NCBI GenBank assembly: GCA_963210315.1
Contig: OY723324.1
Coordinates: 1,302,001 to 1,366,000 of the forward strand
Direction of reading: 5' to 3'
From: Rhynchopus euleeides
Taxonomy: Eukaryota > Euglenozoa > Diplonemea > Diplonemida > Diplonemidae
Length of the DNA stretch: 64,000 bases
This document shows, piece by piece, positions 59,373 through 64,000 of this stretch (positions are counted from its first letter, which is position 1; the number at the start of each line of letters is the position of its first letter). The position numbers and the translations under genes are program-made. The notes below the pieces were generated by a model. It searched no databases. It saw only the letters and a program-made list of their open reading frames with translations, and was not told the origin of the DNA.

Positions 59373-60818
59373 ATGCTCACCCTCCTCCTGGCTGCGGCTG
59401 CCTGTGCTGCTGATCCAGTGACTGCGATACCATATGTTGTTCCATGGGATGCGGTGCCATGCGATACTTTTGGAGGGGCGAAACCGTACAAGCTGGAACC
59501 CGGGACGGACCCCAGAACAACTCTCGGTTATGTTTCCACACGCACTTCTCTCGACGTTAATCTGGCAACGTGCCGCAAAAACGCCACATCCGGACAATCA
59601 CACGTCCAGATCTTAGATGCTCTCACTGGGGAACTGAAGTTCGCCACGGAGGCTCCGTGTTCTGGGTACGGGGTGCGTATTGGCGAGGTCTTCGCGATAT
59701 CGGATGGGGACCACGGGGTCACCTTCGTGTATTTGGAGACCGGAAGGGAATCTTATTCTTTTCCCCTGATCGATGTCGGATCCATCCGGTGTTTAGGGTC
59801 CAATGATAACCTCGTGGTTGTGGGTACCTCCGGCGATAGACACCTGTTGGTGATCGACTTCTTCGGGAAGGTGCAGCTGGACATGAGTCTCGCTCTCACT
59901 CCACAGTTCGTTGCCGTGTCGACTGTGTCCGGTGTCACTTCCACCTACAACGTGGCAGTCGTGGCCACCAACTACCAGCAGGTCCAGGTTATCACCGTAT
60001 TCGACTCAGACCGCAATGTGGTGGGCTCCTACAGCTTGGCCCCATACGCTCCTTCTTCGGTGAAAGGCCTTAAATTCCGCGACCAGGGCCGCAAACTCGT
60101 GGTTGCTATAACCAACGGCGCTGTGGTGTACAACATCAAGACTGGCGAACATACTGCCTTCACCCGTTATAATTGGTATGCCGGCTCGGTTTCCTTCAGC
60201 GACGACGGCAGCCAGATGGTTGTTTCCGGTTCCATGGGTGGCGGCAGTACGGACATCGGCTTCCTTTACTTCCTCGACACCGAGACAGGGGGGGTGCGGA
60301 CGCTGTGCCAGCAGAAGAGCCCATTTCTTGCCGGCACCAACATTGGCACTGTGAACTATGACAGCTTGTTCGGTTATTATTCGACGATCACGCTCGACTA
60401 CACGGAGGATGACGACAACCAAAACACCGTGATGTTTGCGATGAATGTTCCCCACGTGACCGAGGCCCCTGCAACACCAGCACCTGCCACACCAGCACCT
60501 GCAACACTGGCACCAACACCGGCACCTGCAACACCGGCACCTGCAACGCCAGCACCTGATACGGCAGTGCCTCAAACGTCCGCACCCGTGACGCAGACAC
60601 CTGTGTCGGAAGGCAGCTCCCCCATCGGAGCCATCATCGGTGGTGTTCTTGGCGGTGTTGCCGTCGTGGTGGCTGCAGGCGTGGCTTTCTGGCTGGGGAA
60701 GCGGCAGGCTGCCGCTCCGCTGAACAACGGCATCAAGGGTTCTGCAGACAACGAGGCGTTTGTGATCCCGGCAGAGAACCCTGCAGAGGACTACGTCGCC
60801 CTGCCCACTCTCAACTGA
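59373..60818 (+). CDS. Stalked surface glycoprotein-like protein, second copy
   Basis: Same 481-residue product as 25875-27320, without any difference seen: signal peptide, beta-propeller-like ectodomain, Thr/Ala/Pro stalk, one membrane span and a short tail. The start is chosen as in the first copy. If the duplication is real, the gene is present twice with identical flanks of at least 5.9 kb upstream and 3.1 kb downstream; if it is an assembly artefact, there is only one gene. Confidence 0.8.
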   Translation: MLTLLLAAAACAADPVTAIPYVVPWDAVPCDTFGGAKPYKLEPGTDPRTTLGYVSTRTSLDVNLATCRKNATSGQSHVQILDALTGELKFATEAPCSGYGVRIGEVFAISDGDHGVTFVYLETGRESYSFPLIDVGSIRCLGSNDNLVVVGTSGDRHLLVIDFFGKVQLDMSLALTPQFVAVSTVSGVTSTYNVAVVATNYQQVQVITVFDSDRNVVGSYSLAPYAPSSVKGLKFRDQGRKLVVAITNGAVVYNIKTGEHTAFTRYNWYAGSVSFSDDGSQMVVSGSMGGGSTDIGFLYFLDTETGGVRTLCQQKSPFLAGTNIGTVNYDSLFGYYSTITLDYTEDDDNQNTVMFAMNVPHVTEAPATPAPATPAPATLAPTPAPATPAPATPAPDTAVPQTSAPVTQTPVSEGSSPIGAIIGGVLGGVAVVVAAGVAFWLGKRQAAAPLNNGIKGSADNEAFVIPAENPAEDYVALPTLN

Positions 60819-61874
60819 GTTGCATGTTCAAGAAGGCGTCGCCATCCCTGTTCTGGTGTGCCAGGGAGCTCTGTCTTGTTAGAATTGCCCCAATCATCAA
60901 GCATCATCTGTGCTCACCTTTTGTCATCAAACCCTCGACTAGTCGAGGATGATGTTTGCTTCTATTTTATCAGTTTCGATCCCCATTTCCCCGTTTGTAT
61001 GTGACGTCTTTCAAGACTTTGCCCACACTGAGCCATTCCGTCTCTGCATTGCATTTGCTGGTTTGGCGTGCGAGGTGGCTCTCGCACAATGCCCTGGGAA
61101 CGCTCCCTCCGATGAACCTCTGAGTGTTGCTTCGGCACATGCTCGCTACCTTCCCTGTTGCACATCACACAGGCGCAGCAGCCCCCGTTCGCCTTGTGTG
61201 GCCACTTGTTGACCATGCAGACACTGTTGCGATACTCCCAAGGTTGTTAGACGCCCTGCGTGCCCAGAATACGTGACGAAAAGGTAACAACCACCGCACG
61301 TAGCAAATAGAGGCTTCCCCCCTCCCCCACGCGTGGATTTTTAATACCTCTTTACCCCCCCCCCCCGCCCCCCCCACAACGCTGCAAGGGACGAGAGCCT
61401 CGCCGAGGCGACGCAGCACCTGAAACGAGCAGGTGCCTGTCCTGTGGTACTGCATCACTGTGTGCTGTGCCCAGATTAACAGGCTCTGCCAAACGTGTGA
61501 ATCGTCGTGCAGTCACAACTGTGTGAATGTTGTGTGTCCCGATTTGGCGCCCGACGTTCGGGTTGCTGAAAAAGTGCCAGCAGGACACCTTTGGGTGGTG
61601 CCCTGACAAAGGCTGTGGTCCGGTTTGTCACGCAGATGGACCCCAGGGGTGATCTAGATCACGTCTGGTTCCAGCTAGTGGTGGGTCACTTCCCTCTCAC
61701 ACGACTTCCGGAATGGAATCACCTCTTCAGTCTGCATTCTACATTCTACTCTTTCCCCCACCCTCAACCCACCCCACCCCCCCACCCAACTCAGAGAGTA
61801 TTTGCCCAGCCACACATACGCACGTGGTGGGCTGGATCCACGCTCAGCCCACCCAAAAGTGTTGACACACAGAC

Positions 61875-62127
61875 CAGTGGTCGCGCTAACTTCACTCCCT
61901 TCCCGGGATTTTCGGCGATTTTTTGAGGTACCTGGGACCCCCCGTGTTCAAGTCCCCCCCCTGGAGGCGATTTTCGGCCGGGGGGGACGTAAACACGGGG
62001 GGGGGGGGGGGGGCGGACCTAAACACGCGGTTTCCCCGCCCAAAAACGAGCCCCTTTTTCAGGTACGTTTTTTCGCTCCCGATTTCCAAATTTTGGGTGT
62101 TTTTTCCAATATTTAGCGCGACCACTG
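61875..62127. mobile_element. 253-bp hAT-type MITE, duplicate
   Basis: Identical to 28377-28629, with the same ACACAGAC flanks. Confidence 0.93.
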
Positions 62128-62182
62128 ACACAGACGCACACACACAGGTGATTTCTCCACAGGTTATAGCAAGTTCTGCACG

Positions 62183-62270
62183 ATGCAGGTGACCGTCACA
62201 GGCCCTGACGGCTCGAGTGAGGTCATCCCTGTCCCTCTTGATATCAGTGTCGCCTCAATGACAAACGCAG
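62183..62270 (+). pseudogene. 5' fragment of the ubiquitin-like gene, duplicate
   Basis: Identical to 28685-28772; no intact ubiquitin-like gene follows before the window ends. Confidence 0.85.
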
Positions 62271-63088
62271 CAATTTTTATCAGTTTTGATCCCCCATTTC
62301 CCCGTTTGTATGTGATGTCTTCCAAGACTTTGCCCACACCGCTCTGAGCCATTCCGTCTCTGCATTGCATTTGCTGGTTTGGTGTGCGAGGTGGCTCTCG
62401 CACAATGCCCTGGGAACGCTCCCTCCGATGAACCTCTGAGTGTTGCTTCGGCACATGCTCGCTACCTTCCCTGTTGCACATCACACAGGCGCAGCAGCCC
62501 CCGTTCGCCACTTGCTGACCATGCAGACTCTGTTGTGATACTCCAAGGTTGTCCAACGACAAAATTCCGGGCACTGGCTTTTGCCGCCTGAGATTTCGTC
62601 GGCAGGTGTTGAGCACCAATTGGCTTTTTTATTCTTCAAGGGCTACGGTCCACACCTTTTTATAATCATTGGTGTGATCATGGAACCCCCCAGAACTGGC
62701 ACAGAGCACCGGTCCACAATCCTTCAGGAAATTACCGTGCAGGTTTGTAGTGGCCCTGTAGTGGGTCGAGAGACCACAAACAAACCTTGTGGTGAGTGAC
62801 GAAAGGCCAGTTATGGGTGTGAATCGGCACCCCATGGCCAAATGACCCCATCACAATACGCACAGACTCCTAATGTTCAACTGAACAGGGGTTGGAAAAA
62901 CCGAGGGTGAGGTACTACTGGGTCACGTCAGTGGGTAGGTGGCAGGTACCTAGGGTGCAGTCCATAACGGCTGTCTGTCGGGCCCAATCGGGAGCGAGTA
63001 CACCTGAAGCAAACTAACATTCCAGGGGTGGTGTGTGGCACCTACACTGCAAAAGTGACCCCACTACGATTTGCACGGAGTCCAATTA

Positions 63089-63802
63089 CCGTCACTCAAG
63101 TAATGTTGGTGGGGTAATAACCCACCAACTTCTTCCAGAACCCCCAAATCCACCAAATTAGTACCCCACCAACATATTTACCCCACCAACAAATCTACCC
63201 CACCAATTTATTACCCCAATGTGCATCGCTGACTACCGTTTTCGTGGCGAACGCCTAAGGGGCCCGGCTGATGGCTACGTTTTCCAGAAAATGCATACGG
63301 CGTACGCGTGGGCGTGCGGCGCCTGCAAACGGCAGTCTATGTAGTACAAGAGACGGCCATGTCCGCACACCAAATCGGTCGTCAACCTCAGCAGCCTTCG
63401 AGCCTTCGAATAGGTAATCGTACCTTTTGCACTTGTGCGCGAAGGAACCGTCTGTGAAAGGCAAGAGCAAAGGCCAGGGCTCAGCCTACTGGGTGGCCTA
63501 CTGTGTGCTGAGAGACCTGGAATACCAGCCGTACGCAATTTCTGCGTACGCGTACGCAGCGCGGTTTCAGAAAGTGCGGACGGCGTACGCACATGCGTAC
63601 GCGCAGTCGGGGTGGGTGGGCAGGGGGCTCCAAATCCCAGGTGCCAGAAAAAATCGCCAAGTACAACGCGCCCTGGGGTAATAATGTTGGTGGGGTAATA
63701 ACCCACCAACTTTTTTCAGAGCCCCAAATCCACCAAATTAGTACCCCACCAACATATTTACCCCACCAATATTTTACCCCACCAACATAACTTGAGTGAC
63801 GG
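63089..63802. mobile_element. TA-flanked 714-bp element, duplicate
   Basis: Identical to 29591-30304, flanked by TA. Confidence 0.78.
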
Positions 63803-64000
63803 TACTCAAATGAACGCAAACCCGATGTTGGGGTGATTGAAAATCGGGTTCCATGTAGATTCCGTGTACGTGTGGTTCCTCAGACTCACTGCCTTTGAGG
63901 TTGTAGGTCGTGGCTGTGCCGACTACTGCACAGTGCACCACCGACCGAGAGCCCAGCACAGTCCACTCGAGCCCTTCCAGAGCCTGTGGTGTCACCTCAG

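Larger units (their letters stand above)
53411..64000. repeat. Exact second copy of 19913-30502
   Basis: Every landmark recurs at offset 33498, with the same homopolymer lengths and identical frames in all compared blocks. The copy is cut by the window end, so its full extent is unknown. Its contents are the same as those described for 20146-30502: palindromic array, 237-bp repeats, split host repeat, all inserted elements and the surface-protein gene. Confidence 0.93.

Overview
This is nuclear DNA of a eukaryote, most likely a GC-rich, repeat-rich free-living protist. The evidence is six short spliceosomal introns in three genes (donors GTRTGN, acceptors YAG), a mitochondrial ribosomal protein with a targeting-type N-terminus, an ER BAP31-like protein, a DYRK-type kinase and eukaryotic transposons. 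I cannot name the clade. Host genes are few and all lie on the + strand: the 3' part of a pseudo-cyclase/B-box protein (1-1047), BAP31-like (10610-11167), mitochondrial bL20 (14031-14995), a stalked surface protein (25875-27320, repeated at 59373-60818), an N-terminal ubiquitin-like protein (31870-32895), a 1659-residue zinc finger/coiled-coil/C2-like/PDZ protein (33532-38511) and a DYRK kinase (39791-42408).

Most of the rest is transposons, many nested. Family 1 has long inverted repeats starting TAGGGGG, sits in poly(C)/poly(G) tracts and encodes a 703-residue DDE-like, SAP-tailed protein. There is a full-length copy at 5531-8188, two internally deleted derivatives at 18614-20145 and 52110-53643, and a distant relative at 43816-45351. 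Family 2 (1904-4906 and 47725-50612) has inverted repeats with internal palindromes and a decayed gene sharing the motif HFRYxDIP; one copy ends in three C2H2 zinc fingers. Four hAT-type elements carry exact 8-bp target duplications (3028-3688, 8192-9130, 11552-12498, 28377-28629). Elements starting GGGGGTCTTCGCT carry 3-bp duplications (14760-14866 inside the bL20 intron, 21492-21600, 22464-24854). TA-flanked elements lie at 21762-22417, 24935-25128 and 29591-30304.

The right part of the window (53411-64000) repeats 19913-30502 at a constant offset of 33498 bases with no difference seen by eye, homopolymer lengths included. The switch from diverged to identical sequence lies inside a family 1 inverted repeat, and a 200-base N gap sits 0.5 kb before that element. 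This is either a very recent transposon-mediated duplication or an assembly join through the repeat.

The host genes do not form a pathway. The two blocks from 27.4 to 32 kb show local duplication of the 5' region and first codons of the ubiquitin-like gene. Long stretches at 12.5-14.0, 15.0-18.0, 42.4-43.8, 45.4-47.7 and 50.6-52.1 kb hold no gene I can support.
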